The notes: a model not told the origin generated them from the letters alone. DNA of 64,000 bases from Micromonospora profundi (GCF_011927785.1 NZ_JAATJK010000001.1:434001-498000); one strand, 5' to 3'; numbered from the stretch's first letter, positions 1 to 9,300 are shown. Program-made: numbers and translations.

Positions 1-915
1 GGGGTCGAGGCGTTCCTCCTCCGCCGCGGGCCGGTCGTCCTCCGGCGGGCGCGGCGCGGGCGTGGTGGCCCGCCGGGGCAGGCCGCCGGCCTGCTGCTCG
101 ACCACGACGCCCTCCAGCACCACCCGGCCGCTCGGGCTGTGGCTCATGACCACCGGCTCGTGCTCACCCGCTGGGACGATGGCGTCGTCGAGCAGCGGGT
201 CGGGGTCACGCGGGGCGCGGAACGGGTCGTCGCTACGCGGGTCGCGGAATGGATCGTCACCGCGCGGGTCGCGGAAGGGGTCGTCACCGCGCGGGTCGCG
301 GAAGGGGTCGTCACCGCGCGGGTCGCGGAAGGGGTCGTCACCGCGCGGGTCGCGGAAGTCGTCCCGGAAGTCGTCGTCCGCCGCGCGGTCGGCCCACGGC
401 GGGGAGTCCTGCTGGATCAGCATCTCGTCCACGGCGTCGACGTTGGCGAACTCCGGCGGGAGGTCGGCTACGGCTGTCGCCATCTCGGCGTGGGTCGGCA
501 CCTCGTCCCACAGGACCTTGACGTGCCGCTGGTCGTCCAGCGCGACCCGGACCGGCAGGGTCTGACCCAGCGACGGCCACTTGGAGACCGGCACCCGCGG
601 CTCGATGATCTTCTTGGACCGCGGCGGCAGGCCCGGCGCATCGAGGACCAGCTGCAGCTCGCAGCGGCCGAACGCGTACTGGGTGGGTGGTTCGGAGGCG
701 CTGTGCACGTGACCGACGCCGACCACCCAGGTACGCCCGCCGCCACGTACGGTGGCCAGCGCGATCGCCAGCACCAGCAGGGCGACCCCGAGCGCCACGA
801 TGGCCCAACTGGTCATGCCCAGCCCGAAGAGGACGACGAACGTGGCCACGGTGCCGAGCACCGCGCCGATCAACTTGCGTACCGGCGCGATGGGCCGGTT
901 CCCGCCATTCGCCAC
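1..915 (-). CDS. Membrane protein with DPRGDDPFR tandem repeats (3' end outside window)
   Basis: The reading frame runs leftward from a GTG at 915, with GGAGGT five bases upstream, and is still open at base 1, so the C-terminus is missing. The N-terminus is short and basic (VANGGNRPIAPVRK) and is followed by two hydrophobic stretches at about residues 14-31 and 36-53, probably a membrane hairpin. A soluble region of about 130 residues follows, then an acidic/basic tract of nine-residue repeats (DPRGDDPFR) encoded by the 27-bp DNA repeats. I do not recognise a catalytic motif. It is divergent from ndk. Role unknown; probably a membrane-anchored protein with a disordered cytoplasmic tail. Confidence 0.75.
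   Translation of the reverse strand, partial: MANGGNRPIAPVRKLIGAVLGTVATFVVLFGLGMTSWAIVALGVALLVLAIALATVRGGGRTWVVGVGHVHSASEPPTQYAFGRCELQLVLDAPGLPPRSKKIIEPRVPVSKWPSLGQTLPVRVALDDQRHVKVLWDEVPTHAEMATAVADLPPEFANVDAVDEMLIQQDSPPWADRAADDDFRDDFRDPRGDDPFRDPRGDDPFRDPRGDDPFRDPRGDDPFRDPRSDDPFRAPRDPDPLLDDAIVPAGEHEPVVMSHSPSGRVVLEGVVVEQQAGGLPRRATTPAPRPPEDDRPAAEEERLDP
220..354. repeat. 27-bp tandem repeat, five units
   Basis: Five head-to-tail 27-base units start at 220, 247, 274, 301 and 328. The last three are identical; the first two carry a few substitutions. The unit is a multiple of three and encodes the nine-residue DPRGDDPFR repeat of the leftward gene, so copy number can change without breaking the frame. 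Confidence 0.9.
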
Positions 916-1057
916 AGTGGACCTCCCGGGGGTCAGGGCCAGGCTAGGCCGGATCGGCCGCCGGGGGAAAGACCGGCCGCCGCGCCGGCGCCGGGACCGG
1001 GTCGCTAGGCTGACCGTACCGAGCCCGAGCGTTCTGCGCGTACAGGAGGAACCCAGC

Positions 1058-1483
1058 GTGTCCAGCAACAGCCCGGATGAGCGCAGCCTCGTTCTGATCA
1101 AGCCCGACGCGGTCCGCCGGGGCCTGGTCGGCGAGGTCCTCTCCCGCTTCGAGCGCAAAGGGCTGCGGATCGACGCGATGACACACCGGACGATGGACGC
1201 GGCGCTCGCCGACGAGCACTACGCCGAGCACGTCGACAAGCCGTTCTACCCGCCGCTGAAGGACTTCATGACCGGCGGCCCGCTCGTGGCGCTGGTGCTC
1301 TCCGGCGACCAGGTCATCGACGTGGTCCGTGGGCTGGTCGGCGCGACCGACGGTCGTAAGGCCGCCGCCGGCACGATCCGGGGTGACCTGTCGCTGTCCA
1401 ACCGGGAGAACCTGGTGCACGCCTCCGACTCGCCGGACAGCGCCAAGCGCGAGATCGCGCTCTGGTTCCCCGAGCTGGGCTGA
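1058..1483 (+). CDS. ndk: Nucleoside diphosphate kinase
   Basis: Transfers the gamma-phosphate from ATP to nucleoside diphosphates through a phospho-histidine; cytosolic. The 141-aa protein has the family start (RSLVLIKPDAVRRGLVGE) and the catalytic histidine in NLVHASDS near residue 117. The usual sequence here is N-I-V-H-G-S-D, so this copy has Ala where Gly is common. The GTG at 1058 lies seven bases after AGGAGGA at 1044-1050. Length matches actinobacterial Ndk. It is convergent with the sigma factor gene on the other strand. Confidence 0.95.
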   Translation: MSSNSPDERSLVLIKPDAVRRGLVGEVLSRFERKGLRIDAMTHRTMDAALADEHYAEHVDKPFYPPLKDFMTGGPLVALVLSGDQVIDVVRGLVGATDGRKAAAGTIRGDLSLSNRENLVHASDSPDSAKREIALWFPELG

Positions 1484-1492
1484 CCAGAGCCC

Positions 1493-1564
1493 GCCGAACC
1501 CGGCCGTCGGCCGCGAACGGGCCTGGCCGGACAAAGCCGAATCCGGCCGTCGGCCGCGAACGGG
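1493..1564. repeat. 29-bp direct repeat pair
   Basis: A 29-base sequence beginning GCCGAAYCCGGCCGTCGGCC occurs at 1493-1521 and again at 1536-1564 with one difference. It lies in the short gap between the convergent ndk and sigma factor genes and is itself partly palindromic (CGGCCGTCGGCCG). Function unknown; it may add to the terminator that follows. Confidence 0.7.
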
Positions 1565-1565
1565 G

Positions 1566-1607
1566 CTGATCCCGAGCGGCCGACGAAGGCTCGCGGCGCG
1601 GGATCAG
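1566..1607. terminator. Stem-loop between convergent ndk and sigma gene
   Basis: CTGATCCCG at 1566-1574 pairs with CGGGATCAG at 1599-1607. The right arm overlaps the stop codon of the leftward sigma factor gene. Probably a bidirectional terminator of the T-tract-poor kind usual in high-GC actinobacteria. Confidence 0.5.
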
Positions 1608-2476
1608 AGCGGCGGTAGCTTCGCCGGGTTGCCCACCACGTAGATCCCGGTGATACGGCCGTCCGCTGCGGCGACCGTCATCGAGTAACGGTTGCCGTTC
1701 GCGCCGGTCAGCAGGGCTGCCGGTTCGCCGTTCAACTCCAGCCGCCGCACCGCCCAGATCCGGCCCGGCCCGTAGATTCCGGCGAAGAACCGGGCGATCC
1801 GGTCGGCGCCCGCGATGGGGTTGCGGGCGGCCTGCACCCGGCCGCCGCCGTCGTTCCACGCCGTGGCGTCCGCGGCGACCAGGCCGGTTAGCGTGGGCAG
1901 GTCCCCGTCCCGGGCTGCAGCCAGGAAAGCCTCCAGCAGCCGCTCGCGCTCCGCCCGGCTGGCGGTGAAACGACGCCGTTCCTGGCGTACGCGGGCGGTA
2001 GCGCGGTGGTGCAGCTGCCGGCAGTCCTCGGGAGTACGGCCCAGGATCTCGGCGATCTCCGCGTACGGCAGCTCGAAGGCGGTGTGCAGGACGTACACCG
2101 CGCGCTCCGGCGGGTTGAGCCGTTCCAGCACGTGCAGCAGGGCGGCGGACAGCGAGTCGCGCAGCTCGGCGGTGTCCAACGGACCGAACGGGGAGGGCTC
2201 GGTCGGCACCGGCTCGGGCAGCCACGGCCCCACGTACGTCTCGCGGCTCGCCTGCCGAGTCCGCAGCCGGTCCAGGGCGAGCCGGGTCACGACCCGGGAC
2301 AGGTAGCGGCGAGGCTCGGCCACCGTCGAGCGGTCCACGCCGAGCCAGCGCAGGTACGCCTCCTGGAGCACGTCCTCGGCGTCGTGCCGGCTGCCGAGCA
2401 ATCGGTAGGCCAGGCCGAGCAGCATCGGCCGGTGCGCCTGCAGCGCACCGGCCGCCTGCGCAGCCTCGGTCGTCAC
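1604..2476 (-). CDS. ECF41-type sigma factor with SnoaL-like C-terminal domain
   Basis: An extracytoplasmic-function sigma factor of 290 aa. Region 2 (residues ~10-75, including DAEDVLQEAYLRW) and region 4 (~120-175, PYAEIAEILGRTPEDCRQLHHRA) are joined by a linker with WLPEP. A ~110-residue SnoaL-like domain follows with NDGGGRVQ and ends near NPAK. The WLPEP, DGGGR and terminal NP.K motifs are hallmarks of the ECF41 group, whose C-terminal domain controls activity in place of an anti-sigma factor. The GTG start at 2476 overlaps the stop of the AhpD-like gene by four bases, so the two are translationally coupled. ECF41 genes are typically linked to such a partner. The signal sensed is unknown. 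Confidence 0.9.
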   Translation of the reverse strand: MTTEAAQAAGALQAHRPMLLGLAYRLLGSRHDAEDVLQEAYLRWLGVDRSTVAEPRRYLSRVVTRLALDRLRTRQASRETYVGPWLPEPVPTEPSPFGPLDTAELRDSLSAALLHVLERLNPPERAVYVLHTAFELPYAEIAEILGRTPEDCRQLHHRATARVRQERRRFTASRAERERLLEAFLAAARDGDLPTLTGLVAADATAWNDGGGRVQAARNPIAGADRIARFFAGIYGPGRIWAVRRLELNGEPAALLTGANGNRYSMTVAAADGRITGIYVVGNPAKLPPL

Positions 2477-2913
2477 ACCTGCGCCGGAGGCTCCGTGCGC
2501 ATGGTGACCGCCAGTCGGTTCCACACGTTGATTGTGGCAATCGCGAGGACCAGGTCCGCGAGCTCCTTCTCCGACCACACCTTCGCGGCCGCGTCCCAGA
2601 CGTCGTCCGGCACCCCGTGGTCGCCGAGCCGGGTCACCGCGTCGGTGAGGGCCAGCGCCGTGCGTTCCCGCTCGTCGAAGAACGGCGCCTCGCGCCAGGT
2701 GGCCACCGCGAACAGCCGCCGGCTCGACTCGCCGGCGCCGAGCGCGTCGCGGCTGTGCATGTCCACGCAGAAGGCGCAGCCGTTCAACATCGACGCCCGC
2801 AGCTTGACCAGCTCCAGGACCGTGTGGTCGACATTCGACTTGACGTACTGCTCCAGGCCCAGCACGGCCCGGTATCCCTGCGGCACCACCTCGGGTGCGT
2901 TCATCCGTTGCAT
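2473..2913 (-). CDS. Carboxymuconolactone decarboxylase / AhpD-like protein
   Basis: A 146-aa all-helical AhpD-fold protein. The redox motif is C-A-F-C-V-D-M-H at about residues 46-53, within LRASMLNGCAFCVDMHSRDA, matching the CxxC...H active site of alkylhydroperoxidase D-like proteins. These generally act in peroxide or aldehyde stress, but the substrate here is unknown. The ATG at 2913 has GGAGGT four bases upstream. It is the first gene of a two-gene operon with the ECF41 sigma factor and is preceded by a promoter of the sort that sigma recognises, so it is probably the sigma factor's main target. Confidence 0.9.
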   Translation of the reverse strand: MQRMNAPEVVPQGYRAVLGLEQYVKSNVDHTVLELVKLRASMLNGCAFCVDMHSRDALGAGESSRRLFAVATWREAPFFDERERTALALTDAVTRLGDHGVPDDVWDAAAKVWSEKELADLVLAIATINVWNRLAVTMRTEPPAQV

Positions 2914-2946
2914 GACTACCTCCCTGATCGGTTCCGACACCGACAT

Positions 2947-2974
2947 GACGGAGGAGCGAGGGTGCCGCGTGACA
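2947..2974 (-). promoter_or_regulatory. Candidate ECF41 promoter
   Basis: On the minus strand, TGTCACG (ending at 2974) is followed after 17 bases by CGTC (2950-2947), 34 bases before the AhpD-like start codon. The published ECF41 consensus, as I recall it, is TGTCACA, about 16 bases, CGTC. Position and sequence both suggest autoregulation of the AhpD-sigma operon. Confidence 0.6.
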
Positions 2975-3100
2975 GTCCGGGCTGTGACTCCGGTCATGCC
3001 GAGCGGACAGCCGACGTTCCGGCCTGCGTCACCCGAGCCGCCGCTCGTGGTCACCTCCGCCCGGTAGACCGACGGGGTCAACCCATGACCGGGAGGAAGA

Positions 3101-4669
3101 ATGACCGAGCTTGATCGACGTACCCTGCTGCGGGCCGGCCTGGTGGCCGGAGCCGGAGCCGGAGTCGCCGGCGGCGCGCTGCTGGGCGGTGCCGGCGCGA
3201 ACGCCGCACCAGCCTGGCGCCCCGCGGGCCGCCCGACGCTCACCCACGGCGTGCAGAGCGGTGACGTGACCGCGGACTCGGCGCTGGTCTGGACGCGCGC
3301 CGACCGGCCGGGACGGATGCTTGTCGAGGTGAGCCGGCGGCCCGACTTCCGGGGCGCGCGGCACCTGCGCGGCCCGGTGCTCGGCGCCGACTGTGACTTC
3401 ACCGGCAAGGTCCGGCTGCGGGGCCTGCCGGACGGCGAACGGCTGCACTACCGGGTCCGGGTGGAGAGCCTGGAGCGGCACGGGCTGGCCAGCGAGCCGT
3501 TGACCGGGACGCTGACCACCGCGCCGGGCCGGCACCGGCGGCGCGACGTGAAGTTCGTCTGGACCGGGGACATCGTCGGGCAGGGCTGGGGCATCGCACC
3601 GGACTTCGGCGGCATGTCGATCTTCCGGGCGATGCGGGAGACCCGGCCGGACTTCTTCCTGTGCAGCGGCGACACCGTCTACGCCGACGGGCCGCTCGTC
3701 GAGTCGGTGACGCTTCCCGACGGGCGGATCTGGCGCAACCTGGTGACCGCCGAGAAGAGCAAGGTCGCCGAGACGCTTGCCGAGTACCGGGGACAGTTCG
3801 CCTACAACCTGCTCGACAGGCACCTGCGCGAGTTCGCCGCGGACGTGCCGCAGATCAACCAGTGGGACGACCACGAGGTCACCAACAACTGGTACCCGGG
3901 CGAGATCCTGGACGACCCGCGCTACACCGAGCGGCGCGTCGACGTGCTCGCCGTCCGCGCTCGGCATGCGTTCCACGAGTGGCTGCCCGTGCCCGACGAC
4001 GGGCCACTCTACCGGCGGATCCCGTACGGGCCGACGCTTGACGTGTTCGTGCTCGACATGCGGACCCACAAGGACCCGAACGACGGCAACACGTACGCCG
4101 ACCCGAAGCGCGGTCTGCTCGGCCGCGAGCAGCGGGAGTGGCTGATCCGGGAGCTGAAGCGGTCGAAGGCGACCTGGAAGGTGATCGCCAACGACCTGCC
4201 GATCGGCGTGGTGGTGCCGGACGGGCCGAACGCGCAGGAGGGCGTCGCGCAGGGTGACCCGGGCGCGCCGGCCGGGCGTGAACTGGAGTTCGCCGAGGTG
4301 CTGCGGGCCACCCACCGGGCCGGCGTGACCGGGATGGTGTTCCTCACGGCCGACGTGCACTACACGGCCGCGCACCACTACGACCCGTCCCGCGCGGCGG
4401 TCGGCGACTTCACCCCGTTCTGGGAGTTCGTCTCCGGCCCGGCGCACGCCGGCGCGTTCGGCCCGAACGCCCTGGACGGCACGTTCGGCCCGCAGGCGGT
4501 CTTCGTGCACGCCCCGCCGCGAGCCAACACGTCCCCGGCGGAGGGCTTCCAGCACTTCGGCGAGGTAACCATCAACGGCGAGTCCGAGGCCCTGACAGTC
4601 CACCTAAAGGACCGAGACGGAGCGACCCTCTGGACCAAAACCCTCCCAGCCCCCACCCGCCGCCCCTGA
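3101..4669 (+). CDS. PhoD-like alkaline phosphatase, Tat-exported
   Basis: A secreted metallophosphoesterase of the PhoD family, expected to release phosphate from phosphoesters outside the cell. The 522-aa product begins with a twin-arginine signal (DRRTLLRAGLVAGAGAG) with cleavage likely after GANA. A Fn3-like N-terminal PhoD domain follows (~45-135, GVQSGDVTADSALVWTR). The catalytic metallophosphatase domain contains VWTGDIVG, LCSGDTVYADGP, NQWDDHEVTNNW and LTADVHYTAAHHYDP. The ATG at 3101 is preceded by GGGAGGAAG. It is divergent from the AhpD-sigma operon. No Pho-box repeats were evident in the 187-bp gap, so phosphate control is not shown. Confidence 0.9.
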   Translation: MTELDRRTLLRAGLVAGAGAGVAGGALLGGAGANAAPAWRPAGRPTLTHGVQSGDVTADSALVWTRADRPGRMLVEVSRRPDFRGARHLRGPVLGADCDFTGKVRLRGLPDGERLHYRVRVESLERHGLASEPLTGTLTTAPGRHRRRDVKFVWTGDIVGQGWGIAPDFGGMSIFRAMRETRPDFFLCSGDTVYADGPLVESVTLPDGRIWRNLVTAEKSKVAETLAEYRGQFAYNLLDRHLREFAADVPQINQWDDHEVTNNWYPGEILDDPRYTERRVDVLAVRARHAFHEWLPVPDDGPLYRRIPYGPTLDVFVLDMRTHKDPNDGNTYADPKRGLLGREQREWLIRELKRSKATWKVIANDLPIGVVVPDGPNAQEGVAQGDPGAPAGRELEFAEVLRATHRAGVTGMVFLTADVHYTAAHHYDPSRAAVGDFTPFWEFVSGPAHAGAFGPNALDGTFGPQAVFVHAPPRANTSPAEGFQHFGEVTINGESEALTVHLKDRDGATLWTKTLPAPTRRP

Positions 4670-4701
4670 CCCCCTGCAGCCGCTGACCCACTGAACCCGA
4701 T

Positions 4702-4756
4702 GATCATGAGGTTGGCGGGCGATCCCGTGATCCACTCGCCCGTCAACCTCATGATC
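4702..4756. terminator. 20-bp near-perfect stem-loop with TGATCATGA end
   Basis: A 20-base arm at 4702-4721, starting GATCATGAGGTTG, pairs with 4737-4756 with one G-T mismatch around a 15-base loop. The same outer sequence (TGATCATGAaGTT) bounds another hairpin at 12779-12837. Probably a family-specific dispersed palindrome acting as terminator after the phosphatase gene. Confidence 0.6.
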
Positions 4757-4814
4757 GACGGGGTGGGTGAGGCGCGTGGGGGATTACTCGGAGGCGGACC
4801 GGGGGGAGGGTCGA

Positions 4815-5040
4815 GTATCGTTGTGCACCGTAAGGCGATGACCCGGCCATCACCGGTGAGCCTCCGGAAGAACAGCCGGGTGACCGGCCCAGTAGAACCG
4901 GACGGGTGCGGCCCGTCACAGCCGACAATGAGCGGGCGGTCGATTCTGACCGCCAAGCGGGGTGGTACCGCGGACCACCCGGGAGCGCCGCCTCAGGCGT
5001 ACCCCGGAAGGTTCGTCCTCGCAGACCACGTTGAGTGAGC
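4815..5040 (+). promoter_or_regulatory. T-box riboswitch of ileS
   Basis: The leader of ileS contains GGGTGGTACCGCGG at 4960-4973, an exact match to the T-box sequence that pairs with the acceptor end of uncharged tRNA. Upstream (about 4815-4930) lies an extended stem region in which ATC at about 4850 could serve as the isoleucine specifier. In actinobacteria such T-boxes usually act on translation by freeing the Shine-Dalgarno sequence, here GAGGAG at 5045-5050, when tRNA-Ile is uncharged. The T-box motif and target gene are seen; the specifier and the limits are inferred. Confidence 0.88.
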
Positions 5041-5062
5041 TGCACGAGGAGAGCGACCCCCG

Positions 5063-8000
5063 ATGGCGTATCCGTTGCACGACCCGACCGCCGCCGGTGT
5101 CCCGGCGAGCCCGGACCTGCCCGCGGTCGAGCGCCGGGTGCTGGAGCACTGGACGGCCGACAAGACCTTCGAGGCGTCCGTCGAAGCCCGCCCGGCCGGC
5201 GACGACGGCAAGAACGAATACGTCTTCTACGACGGCCCGCCGTTCGCCAACGGCCTGCCGCACTACGGCCACCTGTTCACCGGGTACGTCAAGGACGTGG
5301 TGCCGCGCTACCAGACCATGCGCGGGCGGCACGTCGAGCGGCGCTTCGGCTGGGACTGTCACGGCCTGCCCGCCGAGGTGGTGGCCGAGAAGCAGCTCGG
5401 CATCACCAGCAAGGCGGAGATCCTCGACCTGGGCGTGGCCCGGTTCAACGAGGCCTGCCGCACGTCGGTGCTGGAGTTCACCCAGGACTGGGAGCGGTAC
5501 ATCAACCGGCAGGCCCGCTGGGTCGACTTCACCAACGACTACAAGACCCTCGACCTGGACTACATGGAAAGCGTCATGTGGGCCTTCAAGACCCTGCACG
5601 AGAAGGGTCTGATCTACGAGGGCTTCCGTGTGCTCGCGTACTGCTGGCGCTGCGAGACGCCGCTGTCCAACACCGAGACGCGGATGGACGACGTCTACCG
5701 GGACCGGCACGACCCGACGCTTACCGTGTGGTTCGGGCTGACCGCCGACGAGTCCGCGCCGGAGCTGGTGCGCGGGCCGGTCAAGCTGGGCGTCTGGACC
5801 ACCACGCCGTGGACCCTGCCGTCGAACCTGGCGCTCGCCGTGGGCCCCGACATCGAGTACGCGGTGCTGGAGCGCGACGGCGAGCGCTACGTCGTGGGCG
5901 CGGCGCGGGTGGCCGCGTACGCCAAGGAATTGGAGGGCTACGAGCAGGTCGGCACTGTGTACGGCCGGGACCTGGCCGGACGCCGCTACACGCCGCTGTT
6001 CGACTTCCTCGTCGAGCAGGCCGGCGAGAACGCCTACCAGGTGCTCGGCGCGGAGTTCGTCACCACCGAGGACGGCACCGGGATCGTGCACCTCGCCCCG
6101 GCGTTCGGTGAGGACGACCAGAACGTCTGCAACGCCGCCGGCATCCCCACAATCGTCACGGTCGACGACCACACCCGGTTCACGGCGCTGGTCCCGCCGT
6201 ACCAGGGGGAGCAGGTCTTCGACGTCAACAAGCCGGTGATCCGGGAGCTGAAGGAGCGGGGGGTGGTGCTCAAGCAGGACACCTACACCCACTCGTACCC
6301 GCACTGCTGGCGCTGCGACACCCCGCTCGTCTACAAGGCGGTGTCGTCGTGGTTCGTCGCGGTGACCCAGTTCCGCGACCGGATGGTCGAGCTGAACCAG
6401 GAGATCAACTGGACGCCCGGCCACATCAAGGACGGCTCGTTCGGCAAGTGGCTGGCCAACGCCCGCGACTGGTCGATCAGCCGCAACCGGTTCTGGGGCT
6501 CGCCCATCCCGGTGTGGAAGTCCGACGACCCGAACTACCCGCGCCTGGACGTCTACGGCTCGCTCGCCGACATCGAGCGGGACTTCGGCGTACGCCTGAC
6601 CGACCTGCACCGGCCGGCGGTGGACGACCTGGTCCGCCCCAACCCGGACGACCCGACGGGCAAGTCGATGATGCGCCGGGTGCCGGAGGTGCTGGACTGC
6701 TGGTTCGAGTCCGGGTCGATGCCGTTCGCGCAGGTGCACTACCCGTTCGAGAACGCGGACTGGTTCGAGCACCACTACCCGGGTGACTTCATCGTCGAGT
6801 ACATCGGGCAGACCCGCGGCTGGTTCTACACCATGCACGTGCTTGCCACCGCGCTGTTCGACAGGCCGGCGTTCCGCAACTGCCTGAGCCACGGCATCCT
6901 GCTCGGCTCGGACGGGCGCAAGATGTCCAAGAGCCTGCGCAACTACCCGGACGTCTACCACATCTTCGACGCGTACGGCTCGGACGCGATGCGCTGGATG
7001 CTGATGTCGTCGCCGGTGCTGCGCGGTGGGGACATGGCGGTCACCGAGGCGGGCATCCGCGACGCCGTGCGGCAGGTGCTGCTGCCGTTGTGGAACGTCT
7101 GGTACTTCTTCTCGCTCTACGCCAACGCCGACGGGCACACCGCCCGCCGTCGCACCGACTCGACGCACCTGCTCGACAGGTACGTGCTGGCCAAGACCAA
7201 CGAGCTGGTGTCGACGGTCGGCGCGCAGATGGACGCGTACGACATCTCCGGTGCGTGCGCGACCGTCCGGTCCTACCTGGACGCGCTCACCAACTGGTAC
7301 GTGCGCCGCTCCCGGGACCGTTTCTGGTCCGGCGACGCGGAGGCGTTCGACACGCTGTGGACCGTGCTGGAAACGCTCTGCCGGGTGGTGGCGCCGCTGG
7401 CGCCGCTGACCGCGGAGGAGATCTGGCGTGGCCTGACCGGGGAACGGTCGGTGCACCTGACCGACTGGCCCTCGGCGGAGGACTTCCCGGCCGACCACGA
7501 ACTGGTCGCCGCGATGGACTCCACCCGGGCTGTCGCCTCGGCGGCGCTGTCGCTGCGCAAGGCCAAGGGTCTGCGGGTGCGCCTGCCGCTGGCGAAGCTG
7601 ACAGTGGCCACGCCCGCGGCAGAGCAGCTGCGTCCGTTCGCCGACCTGGTCACCGACGAGGTCAACGTCAAGGTCGTGGAGTTCAGCGCGGACCTGGCCG
7701 AGTACTGCCAGCAGGTGCTGACAGTGGTGCCCCGGGCGCTCGGCCCGCGCGTCGGCAAGCAGGTCCAGCAGGTCATCAAGGCGGTCAAGGCTGGCGACTG
7801 GGAACTTGTCGACGGCGCCCCGGTGGCCGCCGGCATCACCCTGGCCGAGGGCGAGTACGAGTTGCGGCTCGTCGCAGCCGACGCCGAGCACTCCGCGCCG
7901 CTGCCCGCCGGTGAGGGCGTGGTGGTGCTCGACACCGAGGTCACCCCGGAGTTGGCCGCCGAAGGGCTGGCCCGCGACGTGGTGCGGGTGGTGCAGCAGG

Positions 8001-8209
8001 CCCGCCGCGACGCCGACCTGAACGTCTCGGACCGGATCGCGGTGTCGGTGTCGGCGTCGGAGGAGGTGCGCGCGGCGGTGGCCGCGTACGGCGACTTCGT
8101 GGCCCGCGAGGTGCTGGCCGACTCGGTCGACTTCGCCGAGGGCCTCGACGGCTTCGCGGGCGAGGTCGGCGAGGGCGACCGGGTGACGGTGGTCGTCCGC
8201 CGGGTGTAA
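5063..8209 (+). CDS. ileS: Isoleucyl-tRNA synthetase
   Basis: Charges tRNA-Ile with isoleucine in the cytosol. The 1048-aa class I synthetase has the HIGH-equivalent motif in [13 protein letters not shown] (residues ~54-66), an editing domain insertion (~190-390, with [17 protein letters not shown] and [16 protein letters not shown]), KMSKS in [14 protein letters not shown] (~615-628), and a C-terminal anticodon-binding region. Its length and sequence fit the long eukaryote-like IleS found in mycobacteria, a type often less sensitive to mupirocin; that property is inferred. ATG at 5063 with GAGGAG upstream. Controlled by the T-box leader. Confidence 0.97.
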   Translation: MAYPLHDPTAAGVPASPDLPAVERRVLEHWTADKTFEASVEARPAGDDGKNEYVFYDGPPFANGLPHYGHLFTGYVKDVVPRYQTMRGRHVERRFGWDCHGLPAEVVAEKQLGITSKAEILDLGVARFNEACRTSVLEFTQDWERYINRQARWVDFTNDYKTLDLDYMESVMWAFKTLHEKGLIYEGFRVLAYCWRCETPLSNTETRMDDVYRDRHDPTLTVWFGLTADESAPELVRGPVKLGVWTTTPWTLPSNLALAVGPDIEYAVLERDGERYVVGAARVAAYAKELEGYEQVGTVYGRDLAGRRYTPLFDFLVEQAGENAYQVLGAEFVTTEDGTGIVHLAPAFGEDDQNVCNAAGIPTIVTVDDHTRFTALVPPYQGEQVFDVNKPVIRELKERGVVLKQDTYTHSYPHCWRCDTPLVYKAVSSWFVAVTQFRDRMVELNQEINWTPGHIKDGSFGKWLANARDWSISRNRFWGSPIPVWKSDDPNYPRLDVYGSLADIERDFGVRLTDLHRPAVDDLVRPNPDDPTGKSMMRRVPEVLDCWFESGSMPFAQVHYPFENADWFEHHYPGDFIVEYIGQTRGWFYTMHVLATALFDRPAFRNCLSHGILLGSDGRKMSKSLRNYPDVYHIFDAYGSDAMRWMLMSSPVLRGGDMAVTEAGIRDAVRQVLLPLWNVWYFFSLYANADGHTARRRTDSTHLLDRYVLAKTNELVSTVGAQMDAYDISGACATVRSYLDALTNWYVRRSRDRFWSGDAEAFDTLWTVLETLCRVVAPLAPLTAEEIWRGLTGERSVHLTDWPSAEDFPADHELVAAMDSTRAVASAALSLRKAKGLRVRLPLAKLTVATPAAEQLRPFADLVTDEVNVKVVEFSADLAEYCQQVLTVVPRALGPRVGKQVQQVIKAVKAGDWELVDGAPVAAGITLAEGEYELRLVAADAEHSAPLPAGEGVVVLDTEVTPELAAEGLARDVVRVVQQARRDADLNVSDRIAVSVSASEEVRAAVAAYGDFVAREVLADSVDFAEGLDGFAGEVGEGDRVTVVVRRV

Positions 8210-8257
8210 GGAAGGGCCCCTTCCTAACGCCTGGTGTATAGGAAGGGACCCTTCCTA
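8209..8257. repeat. Two tandem GGAAGGG/CCCTTCC palindromes
   Basis: AGGAAGGG-C-CCCTTCCT at 8209-8225 begins in the ileS stop codon, and TAGGAAGGG-A-CCCTTCCTA follows at 8239-8257; each is followed by AACG. Palindromes of this form are widely scattered in Micromonosporaceae genomes as I remember them. Here they probably terminate ileS transcription. Confidence 0.7.
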
Positions 8258-8363
8258 ACGGAATATCGTCAGGGTGCGGGCGCCTCACCACCTCCGTCCG
8301 GGAGGTGTGGAGGCGTCCGCTACCGTGACACCGCCTGTCCGCACCTCATCTGCCGGAGGACCA

Positions 8364-9053
8364 GTGCCCCTGCTCTACACCATCGGCAAGCTCACCGTGG
8401 CGCCCACGCTGCGGTTGGCGTTCCGCCCGACCGTGGAGGGGCTGGAGCACGTGCCGGAGACCGGCGGCGCGGTCTTCGCCGGCAACCATCTCTCGGTGGC
8501 CGACGAGCTGTTCCTCGGCACTGTGGTGCCCCGCCACCTGGCGTTCTGGGCGAAGTCGGAGTATTTCAAGGGCGCCGGCGTGAAGGGCGCGATCTCCAAG
8601 TTCGTCCTCACCGGCCTGGGTGCCATCCCGGTCGAGCGGGCCGGCGGCCGGGCGGCACTGTCCGCGTTCGACGCCGCCATCCCGGCGCTCAGGGGCGGTG
8701 ACCTGGTGGTGGTCTACCCGGAGGGCACCCGATCGCCGGACGGCAGGCTCTACCGGGGGCGGACCGGCGCGGCCCGCCTGGCGCTCTCCGCCGGAGTGCC
8801 GATCATCCCGGTCGGCATGATCGGTACGGACAAGGCGCAACCGATCGGCGCCCGGGTGCCCCGCCCCGGCACCGCCAAGATCACTGTCCGGTTTGGCAAG
8901 CCGCTGGACTTCACTGGCCGCCCGGACGACCGCGCCTCGCTGCGGCAGATGACCGACGAGCTGATGAGCGAGATCCAGAAGCTCACGGGCCAGGAGTACG
9001 TGCCGCGCTACGCCCCGCCGCGCGCCCACCCGGACCCGACCCGCGACGCCTGA
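8364..9053 (+). CDS. 1-acyl-sn-glycerol-3-phosphate acyltransferase (PlsC family)
   Basis: Predicted to acylate lysophosphatidic acid (or a related lysolipid) in membrane lipid synthesis. The 229-aa protein has the acyltransferase block I NHLSVADE (the family pattern is NHxxxxD), the phosphate-binding block YPEGTRSPDGRLYRG, and the hydrophobic block GVPIIPVGMIG. The GTG at 8364 is preceded by CGGAGGA five bases upstream; the frame is open further upstream but without a comparable site. PlsC-like proteins of this size in actinobacteria include phosphatidylinositol mannoside and triacylglycerol enzymes, so the exact acceptor is uncertain. Confidence 0.9.
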   Translation: MPLLYTIGKLTVAPTLRLAFRPTVEGLEHVPETGGAVFAGNHLSVADELFLGTVVPRHLAFWAKSEYFKGAGVKGAISKFVLTGLGAIPVERAGGRAALSAFDAAIPALRGGDLVVVYPEGTRSPDGRLYRGRTGAARLALSAGVPIIPVGMIGTDKAQPIGARVPRPGTAKITVRFGKPLDFTGRPDDRASLRQMTDELMSEIQKLTGQEYVPRYAPPRAHPDPTRDA

Positions 9054-9094
9054 CGGCCCACAGCGCCCGGCGGCTTGCCGCGCCCACCGGCCAA

Positions 9095-9206
9095 CGCCCG
9101 ACGGCCCACGCCCGACGGCCCACGCCCGACGGCCCACGCCCGACGGCCCACGCCCGACGGCCCACGCCCGACGGCCCACGCCCGACGGCCCACGCCCGCC
9201 GGCCTG
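9095..9206. repeat. 14-bp tandem repeat, seven perfect units
   Basis: The unit CGCCCGACGGCCCA repeats without change at 9095, 9109, 9123, 9137, 9151, 9165 and 9179, followed by a diverged eighth copy to 9206. The period is not a multiple of three, so open frames across it are artefacts. It lies in the gap between two convergent genes and may be a variable-number locus. Confidence 0.92.
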
Positions 9207-9300
9207 CGGTGCCTGACGGCCTGCCGCGCCTGACGATCCGCGCCTTCCGGCTTGCCGCGCCTGCTGGCCCGCGTCGGCGAGGGCTCAGGCCGGCTGCGGC

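Noticed and set aside
220..354. Possible CRISPR array
   Set aside because: Units are contiguous with no spacers and encode an in-frame peptide repeat.
4916..7891. Very long leftward open frame opposite ileS
   Set aside because: It is the high-GC antisense shadow of ileS; His/Val/Arg/Gln-rich composition, no start signal, and no domains.
9095..9206. Arg/Trp/Gly-rich proteins across the 14-bp repeats
   Set aside because: The frames are open in several phases only because the repeat lacks stop codons; no start site, codon bias or homology supports them.
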